From: Pseudoscleropodium purum
Taxonomy: Eukaryota; Streptophyta; Bryopsida; Hypnales; Brachytheciaceae
Assembly: GCA_963969395.1 (NCBI GenBank)
Contig: OZ017805.1
Coordinates: 5,704,001 to 5,768,000, forward strand
Direction of reading: 5' to 3'
DNA: 64,000 bases
Every line of letters starts with the position of its first letter. Position 1 is the stretch's first letter. Both the position numbers and the translations under genes were made by a program. Positions 23,245 to 36,097 of this stretch are shown in pieces. Under the pieces are notes generated by a model. That model saw only the letters and a list, made by a program, of their open reading frames with translations. It searched no databases and was not told the DNA's origin.

Positions 23245-23424
23245 GTCCGCCCCGTCGGCCCTGTCCGTCCGCCTCGTCTGGTCTGTACACCCGACTGCCC
23301 CGGCTGTCCACCCCGCCCCGCGCGTTTGCCTTCCGACGGCGGGAGGGATGTTGCGTCCGCTAGTGTCCGGACGTCCAGAAATCGGACGCTATTTTGAGGC
23401 GGACGTTGAGATTCTTCAATCCTG
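23245..23424. mobile_element. Right terminus of a hAT-like element
   Basis: The sequence CGCTATTTTGAGGCGGACGT and then TTCAATCCTG is a diverged copy of the right end of the 1113-1379 MITE (GTCAACCCTG). It lacks a left MITE end nearby. It could be the right end of the large element starting at 11559, or another truncated MITE. Confidence 0.6.
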
Positions 23425-24676
23425 GGAGCATTTGGGGGGCATTCTAGGTTAGAGTTAGCAAAAAACATTGAAGTAGCTAGAAACAAAAGGCACATTACAC
23501 TTGGACTGGACTTGTCCAAGGAATATTCAAATAAGGATTATTTGATCATCGTTTCTAAACGTCTCTGAATTCTCCAAAGCATGCACGTTGTAAGCTAACC
23601 TCACGGTATATGCTTGCCCCTCTAGTTAATTTGTGAAGGCAAACTTTCACATCCAAGAATTGAAAACATTTCTTGCTCAAGATCTTAGTGGAGAGGCCTA
23701 CAAACATGTCAATCACAAAGCTAAGAGAAATTAACGGCAAGCCTTTAGTTGAGTGATTGTGCCTATAGAAGCCTTAACAATCTAACTTTAGAGTTGACTT
23801 GAATAAACAAATGAGAATCTATTACACATCTTGAACATCCTAAACGTCATATTTTCCATTTGTCAAGGAAGACAACCCTGATTTTTTTATGCAAGTTACT
23901 TGTGTATAATCATAGTAAATGTTTGCTAGAAGGTATCTTATCTTTAAAATCTCTATCAAAATTGATATATTGCTGCTTGTCACAATTCCTATTTTTGTCA
24001 ATGAATTCACATTATTAAATGTACAAAAAATAAATATATAGCCGTCTAATGTCAAATGATGGAAAATTCAAGTTTGAACTTTGAGTTGCAAACAAATAAT
24101 TCTACTTCTATTTGATGATTTCAATGATTCTAATTAATGTCACAGTTAGTACTTAGTACTAATATTGATGACATATGCTTGAACTGAACCTTTTTTATAA
24201 TTCTAATTAATGTCATAGCTACCAATAGTACTGATATGAATGACATATGCAAAAAATTAAGTTTTTGTGTGATTCTAATTGTTGTCATAGTAAGATATTA
24301 TCCTCTACACAAAAGTAGTGCAATAGTGTTGTATCTTTAATTCAAACATGTTTTGGTTTATTGATGCTAAAATAATTTGAAGATATATATAAATTTTTAT
24401 AAGAATGTTGTAAGAGATGGCTACTAAGATTTTCTACAAGATAGGTGAGCTTAAAGGATGATCTATGGCTTGATTATATGCCCAATTGCAAGGAATTTGT
24501 GCTACTATTGTTCAAGGTTTTTTAATGCTTGCCTTGATTAACAACTCCTAACTAGTGCAAAAAAAATTGATGTTCTTAGAAAGAAAACAAGATAGTTTGT
24601 CTTTAAAGCAATAGTGAAGTTGATGATATAATACAAATACATTTAGTTTCAACAATAAACGTTGCTTCCATTACAG
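23425..24676. other. AT-rich stretch, no gene seen
   Basis: No coding frame or RNA gene is recognised. Two copies of TGATTCTAATTAATGTCA-like sequence near 24.12 and 24.20 kb, with a third variant near 24.27 kb, form a loose short direct repeat. Confidence 0.45.
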
Positions 24677-25139
24677 TTTCCATTGTACAACTTGCGGGAC
24701 GGAAATGTTTGTAGTTTCAGAGATTCATGAGCACCCCTGTTTGCATGAATTCAACATTTGTAGTGATTGCTTTAATATTCACCTCAACAGCTTCTTCACC
24801 AAGGTACACCTAAATTACTCAAGACTATTGCTTATATATACTTCTTGTTCATGTTATGTCACAAGAGTCACAAAAGTTTATTGCATATGTCTGTGTATGG
24901 CATATGATGAACCTAATTTTCCTCGTCCTTGTGTAGGACTCAATAGATGCTGCAGACAAGCAATGCAGGTGATGTGGTGAGGAGGGATGCTCTTCATCTA
25001 TGAAAATTGCAATAAAGTCTTTTGTAAGGATTGTTTACATTGTACACAACTACAATTGCAAGTGTGGCTTGGCTCCTACTCTCAACAATGTCAATTATTG
25101 GAGTTGTTTATGCAACAATCTCAAGTCCCTTTAGATTCA
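24677..25139 (+). pseudogene. ADD-type zinc-finger gene fragment (two exons)
   Basis: Exon 24677-24803 follows TTACAG and ends AAG|GTACAC. It encodes C-T-T-C-G-T...H-P-C...I-C-S-D-C. Exon 24937 onward follows TTGTGTAG and encodes D-K-Q-C-R-stop-C-G-E-E-G. After a 1-nt shift comes Y-E-N-C-N-K-V-F-C-K-D-C-L. Back in the first phase is N-Y-W-S-C-L-C. The order of a GATA-like finger, then C-x-W-C-G, then F-C-x2-C, then W-x-C-x2-C is that of ADD domains in ATRX and DNMT3, which read histone H3 tails. The TGA sits on the conserved Trp. I cannot say which of the two families it is. No SNF2 motifs were seen. Confidence 0.55.
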
Positions 25140-27671
25140 TGTCTACATGTTGAATCCTAAAATCCCTATCATAACATTCTTTGGTAACAGCCTATTAGAA
25201 TGCACTATAGCATATTGAGAGTGCGGAATGAATTTGCATATCCCTAGGCAATTCTCTTTTTCTGTCCAATCACTTTCATATTTTCAAACATCCTTTAGAC
25301 TTTTGCTTTCATTTCATTAGTGCAAGCCACAGAGTTCATGATTATGGATCTTCAACAGCCATTTGTTATAGGACATACATTCCTAGTTAGAATGATGGAT
25401 AATTTCTGTTGGAATTCTACTCTTATCCAAGTTCATCATCAATTACATGTAGATTTCAAAAGCATAATTGAACATCCCATAGACATTGAACTAAATTACT
25501 TAGAAGTAAATAATTTTTTCGATTTCCCTTTACTAGAACATTCTAGCCATTATGAAGAAGTACATGAAATTGCTTAGCATTTTAGCATTGACCTCCAAAA
25601 AAGTGTCAAAAAATTATCTCACTGAATATTTCTTGTTAATGATTGAACACCTTTATATAGCGGCCTTCTTGTTTTTAAAATTGGTTTCACCTTTCTGCAC
25701 AAGCGAGATAGAATTCCATTATTAACAACAGTAACAATAAGTTTATCGTGCTTATATTCCTACGAAGTTGTAAATCAAAACAACGACAAAGTACTACTTT
25801 ATATCCAACTATGTTTGGAAAACATACACCATCTATAAGTATGTTTATGATATTGAATATGAGAAAATTTTGTTTTCAGAGAATACAAACGCAATCTCTT
25901 GACAAAGAAATGAAAACGACACTAACCTAACCATTTAACACAATAATTGAGATTATATGATCACAAGATACAAATGTTTTGCCACTACTAGACCAAGTTA
26001 GTCTTCCATATTATGAACTACAATACTCATCACTTAGTCTTTAGAAATTTCAAAGGCGAACATCATCGTTAGACGTGCTTATCATTTTGGAAGAAGAATG
26101 AAAATGCTACTTTGCTAAGTGATTTGTTGGATACAATAATTAACACCTTTTTTGTTCACATAGAAAACGAGATGAAGTGCATTTCATTGTATTTACCTAA
26201 TGTTGTCCAAAAGCAAAAACATAGTGCACCAAATCCAAAAATGATCACATAATGCATCAACTAATACGTTTATTGAAAATAGTTAGTTATAGAATCATTC
26301 CAGTACTATGTATTTCCTTCACCTTGAACACTTTATTCTTGATATGTGTTTGTAGTCCACTATCAGAAAGTTGAACTCATTCCTTGATCATGATTGCTTA
26401 TTCTATGTAATATGTATACAATGTCAAACTAAACATTCAAAAATTAAAAATACGTGCGCAAAGAAAGAATTTACATTGGAAGGGAAGAAAAGGTAGAAGT
26501 GAACTTATATTGACAAATTAAAAAGTATGGTCATAGACTTGTGATCTTTAGAAGACTAGAACATTATAGTGAACAATAATGAGGGCACATTACAATATTC
26601 TATGCCTCTGAAATTGCTATCATGAAGAAGCAAGTTGTACTTGTCCGTGCTTCTACACTTCCATTTGCCTTTGCAATAATTGTTTCAATGTAAGTCATTC
26701 ATTTTAATGGACATTCTAAAGATAAAGCAATTACTTCAATTCCAAGATGATGTTGATTCATGAAAGAATTTCAATTTTTGTACAACATTGTTTAAGTGTA
26801 TCAAATTGGCCATCATGAATGCAATCAAAAGCAATTAGTCTTCAGTTCATTACGTATGATCATTGATGTGTACATCTTGGTCTACAAGATGGACACCAAT
26901 ATGTTTACGGATTTCCAAATTGTGTATGCTTTATAAATGAAGCTCTTACCGTTCATTTGCAATTGAGAACTCCAAAGTAGATGATAGTAGAGAATATGTA
27001 GTTCAACTTGCTCCACATACAATATCGCTAGAAATCCCTCTTGACATCTCCGTCAGTAGTTGTAGTTTGGATTATCAACCTACTAACATGCGAATTCCCA
27101 TGCTATAGGAGGTTCTTTGCTTGAAAGTAATAAAATACAATGCTCAATACTGAAGAGACGCCCTACACCATAAGAACTCAGTGTAAGGTACCTGTGACAA
27201 AAACTCTTCACTCGATACTTCCTTTCTTATTCTTAACAAGCTCTAAAAGTAGGCATGATATTTGGTGAGTTCTTTAGATAATATATTTGGAGTTCCTCTA
27301 GATCTGGATTTCTCCCCATGGCTATGGAAATGGTTGGTGAGACTTTGTTGTTTGCTTTGTTGCCGCCTTACTCTACAAAAGTAGCGCTGTTAGGAATCAT
27401 TTCATATAAATTTTCTATAGTGAGTCCAATTTTAGCATTAACCCCATGTTCTCTTCTCCTTCTATTTCATACATCAATTATGACTAAACATGTGGAATTA
27501 GTTGACTATTACAGTGTACAAAATAGTTTTCTATTGTTAAGAACTCAAAAGGAAGTACAGAAATTCATCGCAGAAATTACCTAAGATTTCTTAAAGCAAT
27601 CTAAGCTTTAGTACATGGGATGCGTACATGCGGACAACACCTTAGTCTTCCACTTGTATAGTGAAAAATAG
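25140..27671. other. AT-rich, intron-like sequence
   Basis: Short frames at 25320-25577 and 27318-27584 (+) show no motif. If the plus-strand segments of 24.7-45.7 kb are one gene, this is intron. Confidence 0.4.
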
Positions 27672-27948
27672 CATGGTTGTCATAATAGACGGACGTCCGG
27701 TTTGCCTGTCCGTTAGAGGTCCCGCCCGTCTGATACAGTCAACATATAGTTGACTTTTTGATAACGGAAAAATAGGCCACGTGGATGCCATGTGGATTCA
27801 GGAACATGCTAGGCGCGAACAAGATCGTCAAGGCGCGGATGAGGTGACGTGTCATTCCGCAAAATTGCACAAGTTACAAAATTAAAGCCATCCGGACCGT
27901 CCGTCCGTCTGGTCCGATGACCCTAACTTGCCCGTTATGACAACCATG
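27672..27948. mobile_element. Complete 277-bp MITE, second TIR type
   Basis: Terminal inverted repeats CATGGTTGTCATAA and TTATGACAACCATG are perfect over 14 bp. They are flanked by a perfect 8-bp duplication AAAAATAG (27664-27671 and 27949-27956). The interior has GGACGTCCGG near one end and CCGTCCGTCCGTC near the other. Subterminal GGACG words are thus shared with the CAGGG-type elements although the termini differ. It is a hAT-like, non-coding element. Confidence 0.9.
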
Positions 27949-28415
27949 AAAAATAGCATCAATGTTTGTTCGCCCTCGTTAACTATGCCTTGAGGGCAAT
28001 CCTAATAAGTAAAAAGTAGATGAAAAACTTTTTCTTTCTAACTTCAGTAAGTGTAAATACTACTTGTTGTGTAGCGCAATGTTGCAACCTCATGAACATT
28101 CAAAATGCAAGCTATCTTGTGGTGCATGGGCAATTGCCCATATGCAATGTGTTGGTAGATGTCAACAATTAACTGTTGTGAACTTGTAGTCATCTTCCCT
28201 ATTCTATTTACAACATATTGCTAAATATATTTTCTAAATGTGTCATCTTCCTACGACTAGGTAGTATGTATCCTCTAAATTTAAGGAAGTCACTTGTTTT
28301 TATTTGTACCGATCACTTTCCACTTCTTGCAATGCAAGTATGAGGTCCTTAATAAGTGTGCTCTAGAGGATGTTGACCAATATTTCAAGATAGGGAGGTT
28401 GAGGTCTCCTTCTTA

Positions 28416-28883
28416 GTGCTTTCATTTGACTTAGGTGCAGATGTTTTAGACCTTCAAATGGTAAGAAGCAAAGGAAAACAAGTTGTTGTTGATAGAAAGG
28501 GACCTACACCTAGAGCTTTTGAAGAACATTTGAAATCGAAAGTGCTATTATTAAAGCTAATTGTCGTCATTTCAAGCGATTCAGAGGACAATTTCTACAT
28601 ATGCAACAAAGACTGTCATCAGTTAGAGAAAGATGTTTTGTGTCTGACTACTACTCATGATAGTAATGTTGATGTGGACTCGGACTACCATCCTAATGAA
28701 GTAGAGAGCAATACAAACAACAATAGTAGTGTGATTCCATCAAGGTACTTGGAAGCGAAGGACATAATTCCACCAAGTAACATTATAGAATTTGCAAACA
28801 CTACTTCTCCACAACTATATCTGACAGTACAAGGGACCTGCGAGTAGAACTCCAAAAAGTACCTAGAAGAGCACACAAAAGAA
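28416..28883 (+). pseudogene. Exon-like coding segment, unknown protein
   Basis: An open phase of about 150 codons contains M-V-R-S-K-G-K-Q and an acidic S-S-D-S-E-D stretch. It crosses one TAG at 28845 and ends at a near-consensus 5' splice site, AAAGAA|GTAAGT, at 28883. No domain is recognised. Strand and spacing suggest it belongs with the other plus-strand segments. Confidence 0.4.
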
Positions 28884-29643
28884 GTAAGTTTATTTCATAC
28901 CTAATCTCATTCAAGACTTAAACTTCATCTTCTAGAAGTAATTTAAATTTAGTTTAAATTGATGAAGTCAAAGTCATTTAGAACATGTTTGTAGATGAAC
29001 ATTAAAACAATGAATTATCAACTTTTTTTGTAATTTTATTGTTGTCGTTCCATCAAAAATAATTTCCATAGTCTGCATATCAATAAAAAACAATGTGGCC
29101 ATGCAAGCGCAAAAATCTATGATTTATTAACTCTTTTTCATTAGCAGAAGATGGCCTCATGGATAAGTTTGTGCCTTTCGAGCTTTGCATTTTGGAATAT
29201 ATTCTTTGTCACTGTTCACATTGTAGGTAATTGGGATCTAGTTCTTCATCTTGTAATTTTGAAAGACATGAAGAAGGAAGACTATCTTACAAATGAAATT
29301 GTATTTGAGATTTTGTTGTACATTTCTAAAGCTATATCTTTTCTAGAAGAAAAATAAGTTCTTTGAAATTTCTAAAGGAAATTGTCGTTCATCATAGTAC
29401 TATTGGTTATAAAAACAAATCTTTAACATTGTAATAAATAGAGGTAATTTTAATTTACATGAAAATAATGGATTCATTTATGAATGTGCACTACCTTTTT
29501 TTTAAATTTTAGAACAAACTGGGAACATTACAATGGTGTCCTCTGCTAGGATTTTAAATTTGCTAGAATCCTTGTTGGCAAACCACAAACCATCACCATT
29601 AAAGTAAAGACAAACTAGAGCTACAAAAAAATTTAATGACTAG

Positions 29644-29865
29644 ACAAAAAGAAATGCATGCGATGAAGATCTACAAGTGCTTAATAGAACCTCTTAATTG
29701 AGGAAGTCCGCACTAAAGGTTGATTATGCAGGGAAGGGAGAAAAGAAGGGAAGAACTATTTTTGTACTAGTCGAGGATGTTGTCTTCGGAAGAGTACAAA
29801 GTCTTGTTCCAAACGTGGAGGAACTTCATCGCAAGAAGACTCCACCAAATGTGGTTGATTGGTAA
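29644..29865 (+). pseudogene. Exon-like segment, possible PWWP-like piece
   Basis: The phase reads K-G-R-T-I-F-V-L-V-E-D-V-V-F-G-R-V-Q-S-L-V and then V-V-D-W before TAA 29863. The pattern of a hydrophobic strand, F-G and a following aromatic/basic turn is loosely like the second half of a PWWP barrel, but this is weak. A TAA interrupts it early, after N-R-T-S. Confidence 0.3.
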
Positions 29866-31633
29866 AAACTATGAATACGGAATTGAATTGGAGTCTTAGC
29901 CCTGAGAAGACAACAAGTGATGCACAACAAAATGCATTTTAGAATTTACAGACTATCTCTATAACTACTCATTTTGCAGAAACTTCGAAGAAGGCAATTG
30001 GTATTTTGAACACCATTGGTTAGTGAATTGAAATATCTTGCTTCTAATTATCTATGCTAAGTAGAGAATTTTTTCATTATTCTAGAATGCAAAAATATTT
30101 TTGAACAAATGTCTATTTAATTGCAAACTTGAACTCACAACAAGAGAATACTGACATTGATTCGCAAGTAGAATTTGTTGAAGAGGAACCTTCGGTTTTA
30201 CAAGTAGTTCATGTAGTATAGAGAGAAGCAATTATCAAGTAGCAAGTGAGGACTTCAAAAGCTTCTCTTAGCAGTATTTCTCATGTAGTGGTGTACAAAG
30301 AAATAAGAAATATTGTAGACGTGGAGCCCTCTAATCCTTTTATATAGTCATCGCCAAATGCATAGCAATATTTGCGAAGTCCATCTCCCCTCTTGTATGA
30401 ACGTGGCAATATAAGTTCTTCGCAAAGTAATTCTTCTGAATTATGTTGAGTATGTTTTGGAAAATAGTAAAGCCCATCTAATATTGGACACTTAAGATGA
30501 TATGTGTCCATCTTGAGGATCAAAACATCTTATGGGAAGGAGATATTAGAAGTAATAATAGCAATTGAATTGCAAGATTGCTTCCATTAAATATTTCAAA
30601 AAAATGAAATTTTTTAGGGGATATTAAGAAAGGATAATTGGCCAAAAAGATTGACTGACAAAGCTATGTGAAAGGTTTTCAAGTGATGTGTGTAGTATTG
30701 TTTCCTTGTATGTGTATGTGATACAAGTGAAACATGTCTGCAATTACATTTTCTGTCCAAATTAAGGCATAGGTATTGCAGAGTTACATGCATGAATCCT
30801 TTTTATTGATCAAACCTTAGAGAAATTTAACTTTGGAAAGTGATGTAATAGAAATTGTGTTGGGCATTGATTTTGTAGTTCTATAGTTTTTGTAGAATGT
30901 TTTGAGGATCGAAGGGATGCAAAATGTCTCTTCTAGGTTTGGATTTCTATTAGAGCACAAGCGTTATTCACATGAAAGGTAGAAATATCTTGAGGACAAC
31001 TTATCCAGGAGAAGTGGAAATTTTTTGTAAGGAGCGAATTATGGAGTCTTTCGATGAGACCAACGTATGAAAGAAGAACAAATGAATCTACCATGTGAAC
31101 AAATGTGGACAAAGAAAACAACAACCAATGTCTTGTACAATGGAATTCTCGTGGTAAGCTTTATCATTCACTTTTGATTTTGAAGTATGTAAATTTGAAG
31201 AGTTCGTAGTGTTTCATAGATATTTTCACAATTTCAATGCCTATTATGCCTATTATGCCATGCATGTCTATGGCGGTGTAAAATTATGAATCGCAACAAG
31301 AAATTATTATCGTAACACATTAAGGCTATAAAGTACAAGAAACAACTTTAGCTACAAACCTACAAAGGTTCCACGTGACTTGTAGAGAGTTTATAAGAGT
31401 TGGTGCAACAAGAGACCATTGAAGTAATTCTTCTTATGTCTTCTACTTGAAGTACCTCATTTATAGATCTTTCTTTGAGTGCATGTATTAAAATTTAAAA
31501 ATTGCAATAATTCAATAAAGTGAAATGCAGAGGTTTACGCTAGTATCAACAACTTTAAGGACTAACCAAAGGTATTGTATATAGATTCTTGAAATAAGAC
31601 TAGGGAGAATATAGAGGACCAAATGCAAATACA
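29866..31633. other. Intron-like AT-rich sequence
   Basis: No motif is recognised. Short frames on both strands (for example 30281-30523 minus, 30933-31124 minus) look like chance. Confidence 0.4.
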
Positions 31634-31990
31634 CAATTGGAAAGACCAAGTGGAGATTAGGAGCTACAAACATCAATGGTCTCCATCACTAGACTTTAGA
31701 CGAAGTCTGTGGAAAAGGATTGGAAGTTATGAGAATTTTAGGTCCCCTTCAATTCTACTGAAGATAGTAATGGAAAAGAAGTCTTTGAATTAGGTAGTTC
31801 AAAGGAAAGATTGAAGCCTATGGATTTTGTAGTATCCTCTTCATCTATAGATAGGAGAACTTGATGGTACAAAGAGGCAGTTTGTGAAGTAGAAAGATTT
31901 GACAAACGAAAAGTAGGAAAGAAACCATTCTATCTCATAGTGAATAGTGAAGGAAAGCCTTATAGACCAAGTAAACTGTTGTATATGTAA
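31634..31990 (+). pseudogene. Exon-like coding segment, unknown protein
   Basis: One phase of about 119 codons reads E-L-Q-T-S-M-V-S-I-T-R-L, then E-R-L-K-P-M-D-F-V-V and G-K-K-P-F-Y-L-I-V-N-S-E-G-K. It is crossed by three TAG and two TGA without any frameshift and ends at TAA 31988. Composition is protein-like. No domain is named. Confidence 0.35.
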
Positions 31991-32079
31991 TCTAGGCTTT
32001 AGTATCTTTACACACAAAAACGTGGTAAGATGACACAAAATATCGTCCCAAGGACTTCTAGATGTTCTCCTAAACTTCA

Positions 32080-33070
32080 ATATCTGGATTGTCTCTTTCT
32101 CTCCTCTTCTGACTACTCTCTTCCTCCTTTTTTTGAATTCAACTACTATCTAGATTCCAATCCGAATCCGATGTAATCCGATTTCTGGTTATGTCTCTCC
32201 AAAGTACTAGTTTTCAATTCCTTTGTTTTACCATTAGAGGGTCCATTGTTGATCTTACGCAGAGTAGAAACTTCACCACTTTCGTTTTCACACTTACTAA
32301 ATTGACTAAAACACCCAAAACATCCAAGCAATCAAGGTGTGGTAGCAAAAAAAGAAGATTTGGATCTTCACAACTTTTCGGATGGCTTATCCAATAAGGT
32401 CACTCAGAATTTCGTATACTCCCCTCTACTACAACGATAGATCACAAGCACCGGAAATCGATGAGAAGCAGTCTTTTTAAATGTTTAGATAGATTCTAAG
32501 GTTGGTAGACCTTCTCTTGAGTGGGAGTTTCCGCTAGTGGTTGCTAACTTCGCACAGAATCAGACACAATTTTAGACTTACACTCACACCACTCTTTAGC
32601 TAAATTAGGTTACCATTCCAATAGTTCAAAGGCACCATGCGTAGCTCTTCAATCACAAATCCAATACTATTACAATAGTATTCCTTCAATCCAACCCAAT
32701 TATCCACAATCTGGATTCCTCCTCACCCATCCTTCTCACATTTCAACACTCCAAGCAACAAACCAAAACAATCCGGACACAAAGTTAGAGCTAGAATGTC
32801 CACTAAGTGGCTCAAATTATAGAAGGGAATGAAATACAATGGAATAATTGCTAGGATGAGATGAAAGGGCAATAAACTTGCCTGCCTTTAAAAACCAAAA
32901 CCAAAACCAAAGTCAATGCCTAAAAAGCCTAAAAGGCACCCTGGAAATCATGGTAACCATACAATGAATACCCCGCGATATTCGGAAAGTTCACAACCAA
33001 CTATCCCTAGAAATTTGGAACCTAGGCCCACATTTGGAAAACCTGTTCCAAAATCTAAAAAAAATCCTAA
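32080..33070 (-). repeat. 3' LTR-like region of Ty3 copy 2
   Basis: It shares ordered blocks with 58.9-59.7 kb and 9.1-9.9 kb, such as CACCAT(C/T)AGAGG and CTACTACAACGA. It lies just 3' of the minus-strand gag. The exact ends are not determined. Confidence 0.5.
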
Positions 33071-33249
33071 CTAATTGCTTGCTATCTACCTACCATGCCG
33101 TGCCTTCTTTGTGTTGCTCTTGCTCTAACTACCTGGAATCTTTACCAAAGCCTTCACCGTTGTAATCTTCGCTGCCGATTGGGTCTAAGGTTTCTATTGA
33201 ATTTTTGAAGATGAGTCTTCATCATCCGTCTCCTCTTTGGATCCAGACT

Positions 33250-35170
33250 TCAACACATCCTCTTTCAATTCATTGATCTCCGTAATCTCTGTCTTCTTCG
33301 CTTGTTTCTAGTCACTTAGCTTGATCTCCGTATGATCTCGCTTGGGGGACTCCTGTCACATATGTATAAAGTCTTTTGGATGAAACCTAGCCAGATTCTC
33401 TAAGACACCCATCTACTCATTGAGGTTCCCTCAAACCTTCAATCTTACCTTCTTGGTCTTTCTGACCACAAGCTATCTAGATGGTGGAAGAGTTGCGACG
33501 AGAAGTTCTTGCTGTACCGGGATGGATTCCCCTCTTAGTTCCCTCTCCAGCTCTGGTGTTGCCTGTCTTGTTGGAATTTGCACTTTGATACACTTTTGTC
33601 CCTAAAGTCGGAGTCAAAATAGCCTTCGGTCTTTTCGATTGTGGCTGAATCAGAACACTAGTAGCCAACCGGATTGGAGGCTGACGAGCCAGAGTCTGTT
33701 TAGCCAGAGTATCCTAGGATATATCTCTAGGGACTTCCAAAAACTCTGCCAAGTTTATGACCCTATCCATATTTAGATGTTCCAGCAACTTGCGTATGTC
33801 CTTTAGGATAACTCCCATCCAGGCCTCATAGTCTACTAGGATTTGCACCATCTTGGATCCAATTTGGTGGCCTCCTTTCTTCATCCAATTGTCGTAAAGA
33901 TTGGATCTAATCGCCATGTGCTCTAGCATCTCCACTCGCTCCTTTTGGTCGTGGATAAGTCAAAGGGTTTTCATCTCACTTTGCCTTGTTGTATTGAACT
34001 CTTGCTTCGTCCAGTCCAACTAGGATTTGAGGTCACTTCTTTCTTCTTCCAGTTCGCGGATCTACTCCGCCTCCCACTCTAACTCCTCTGGATCTGGCCG
34101 CTTCCGGATCTCATCCAAAATCTGATCCGGTTCTACTTTGAGTTTTTCTGCAATAGTAAGTATGACATCTGCCACATGTGCATACATCTACTTAACTTGT
34201 TGCATCCACTAAAACCCGGAATTGAAGAAGTCAAGCTTTTCTAAATGATTTGGAAGCTGGCTTAGCTCTCCTCGATTCGGAGTCGACACCTTCCCTCGTA
34301 TAGCCGGATTCATGGACTTCCATCACTTCTAGTCAATTGACTATTCTTCTTCCAGTTGTCCTCTTTCTTCGGATTCCTTCTCTCTCTTCTCAAATTCATC
34401 CATAAGTCCATACTTCGAGATCTCAACTCCAATGTTGTACAAGATCGTTTCTTGACCATTCAAAACCTCATTGTGATGGTACATGTGGAACAAATATGGG
34501 GTGATAGGACTGTGCTTTGCCTTGGCCATGTAATCAACTAGTTTGGCAACTATACCCTGAATCACTCTTCCCTAGTATACAATCTGGTCCTCTAAAGCTC
34601 TAAAGATGGTATTAGCCACCATGACCATAACTCGCATAGACTTTTCTGGATACATGATCAGAATGAGGAATTCCAATTCTTGTCTATGCCTCTCATCTTT
34701 GTAGTCACTAATAGCAAAACCCTCCCTGGCATGAGCTAGACTCCGAAACTTTCCAATCATATACTTATCTGACCTTCTAGCTAACCTAAGTCCACTCTTT
34801 TTGAACAAATATACATTTGCCCAAATGTCTTCCATCCAAGTTACGAGTGAACCCTTCACCATCAACTCGTATTGGTTTGGAATTTCGTAAATGAGTTCTT
34901 AGATCATTTCCTTGTTCTTCATACTCCATGGCCTATCTAACAATCCAATGCACCCAGTACACATGAGGTCTTCTTTTAGTTGTGCATGGTGGGCCGGATT
35001 AGAGGGAATGATTGAATAAACCATTCGAGCTACCACTACAGACTTTTGCACGAATAGATCACCAACCTCCACCATGAATCATTGATACCTGACAACCTAA
35101 TCCAGTGCAAAAGGCACCAACCTTTCTATCCTCTCCTTATCACGATCACTAACTCACCACTCATTCTCTC
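33250..35170 (-). pseudogene. Ty3-type gag, copy 2 (no pol)
   Basis: One phase covers about 600 codons. It reads V-V-V-A-R-M-V-Y-S near 35.05 kb, H-M-Y-H-H-N-E-V-L-N-G-Q near 34.47 kb, a coiled-coil-like E-L-E-E-E-R-S-D-L-K-S, and a Pro/Lys-rich tail to about 33.4 kb. It carries about ten TAG/TAA and three TGA, with Gln or Trp fitting the contexts. Copy 1 supports this at three sites (11234, 11315, 11342). LTR-like sequence follows directly with no pol, so this is a gag-only, non-autonomous derivative or a pol deletion. Confidence 0.6.
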
Positions 35171-35530
35171 AACTATACTTCCACAAGGTTCAACAACTAG
35201 AAAGTGAGAAAAGTGAAGTGGTAGTAGGCTTAAGTACCTATCACGTAGTCGATAGTTCCCAAAGGAGAACGAGCAGAAGACCGTTTCTATAACGGTACCC
35301 TAGTTCCCTAGACCGGAACTCTAGAACGTAGGTTCTCTCGATCCAGAATTTTGCCAAATTCTAGATTCATATTGAATCTGTTTCCTTAATGCTATGAATA
35401 ATTTTAGCAAGCCAGAAACTAACTATTTTCGTAATAGTCTTAAGGGAGCATGAATCCCTATGGGTTACCAAAAAAATAAAAAATTATAAGTCTATCTAAC
35501 CCTATTCTAGACTAATCCTATCCAGTTTGA
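35171..35530 (-). repeat. 5' leader/LTR-like region of Ty3 copy 2
   Basis: Read on the minus strand it matches 10.72-11.08 kb in order (CACAAAAATTCAAA, TAGATAGACTT, CCTACGTTCTAGAG, GTGAGTTAGTGATCG). It abuts the plus-strand coding segment at 35537, which suggests that the retroelement sits at an exon edge. Confidence 0.5.
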
Positions 35531-35536
35531 ATTTTT

Positions 35537-36097
35537 GTGTTCCTAAATAAATCAGCATGGATTGTAGAAGTGAACACATTAGCAATGGGACTAGATCCTT
35601 CATGTACACATATAAGGAAACAAACTCATGAAGCTATGTGTACATTGAAGGACTACCTAGATGATCTCTTTGAGTATTCAAAAGATTTCAACCAAGACCA
35701 TCTAAGAGCCTTGTTTAGTAAGGCTGTCACAAGAAAGAAGACTGTAATTATTGACATGATCAGGAATCAAATGGAACGACAAGTGACCATAGACAAAGAA
35801 GTTTGGCTAAGACTAGAGAAACTAGCAAGCAGTACGCAACATGAGAAACAATCAAACATTGGATTCTACGCTAATGGATGTCGAAGAACACTAGGAAGGA
35901 CAAGTGCAATAGGTAAGAACCGAATACGTGAGAGATTGGAAAAAAGGTATGGAAGGTCTCCAGACCTTGATGAAGTGGCAGAAGAGATGGAACGTGATAA
36001 AAGATATGGAAAGAAAGATCACGAGCGACATGCACTTCATGGAAGGCAAGTAAAAGAATTTAATGACGAAAATCATGAAGAGCACTCACAATGTTAG
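35537..36097 (+). CDS. Conserved-looking hypothetical exon, well preserved
   Basis: A 186-codon frame has no internal stop, the cleanest in the AT-rich part. It is charged and helical: D-H-L-R-A-L-F-S-K-A-V-T-R-K-K, S-S-T-Q-H-E-K-Q-S-N, then R-I-R-E-R-L-E-K-R-Y-G-R-S-P and D-E-V-A-E-E-M. I do not recognise the family. A transposon-linked origin is possible. The phase continues past TAG 36095 for about 25 more codons to a TGA. Confidence 0.5.
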   Translation: MFLNKSAWIVEVNTLAMGLDPSCTHIRKQTHEAMCTLKDYLDDLFEYSKDFNQDHLRALFSKAVTRKKTVIIDMIRNQMERQVTIDKEVWLRLEKLASSTQHEKQSNIGFYANGCRRTLGRTSAIGKNRIRERLEKRYGRSPDLDEVAEEMERDKRYGKKDHERHALHGRQVKEFNDENHEEHSQC

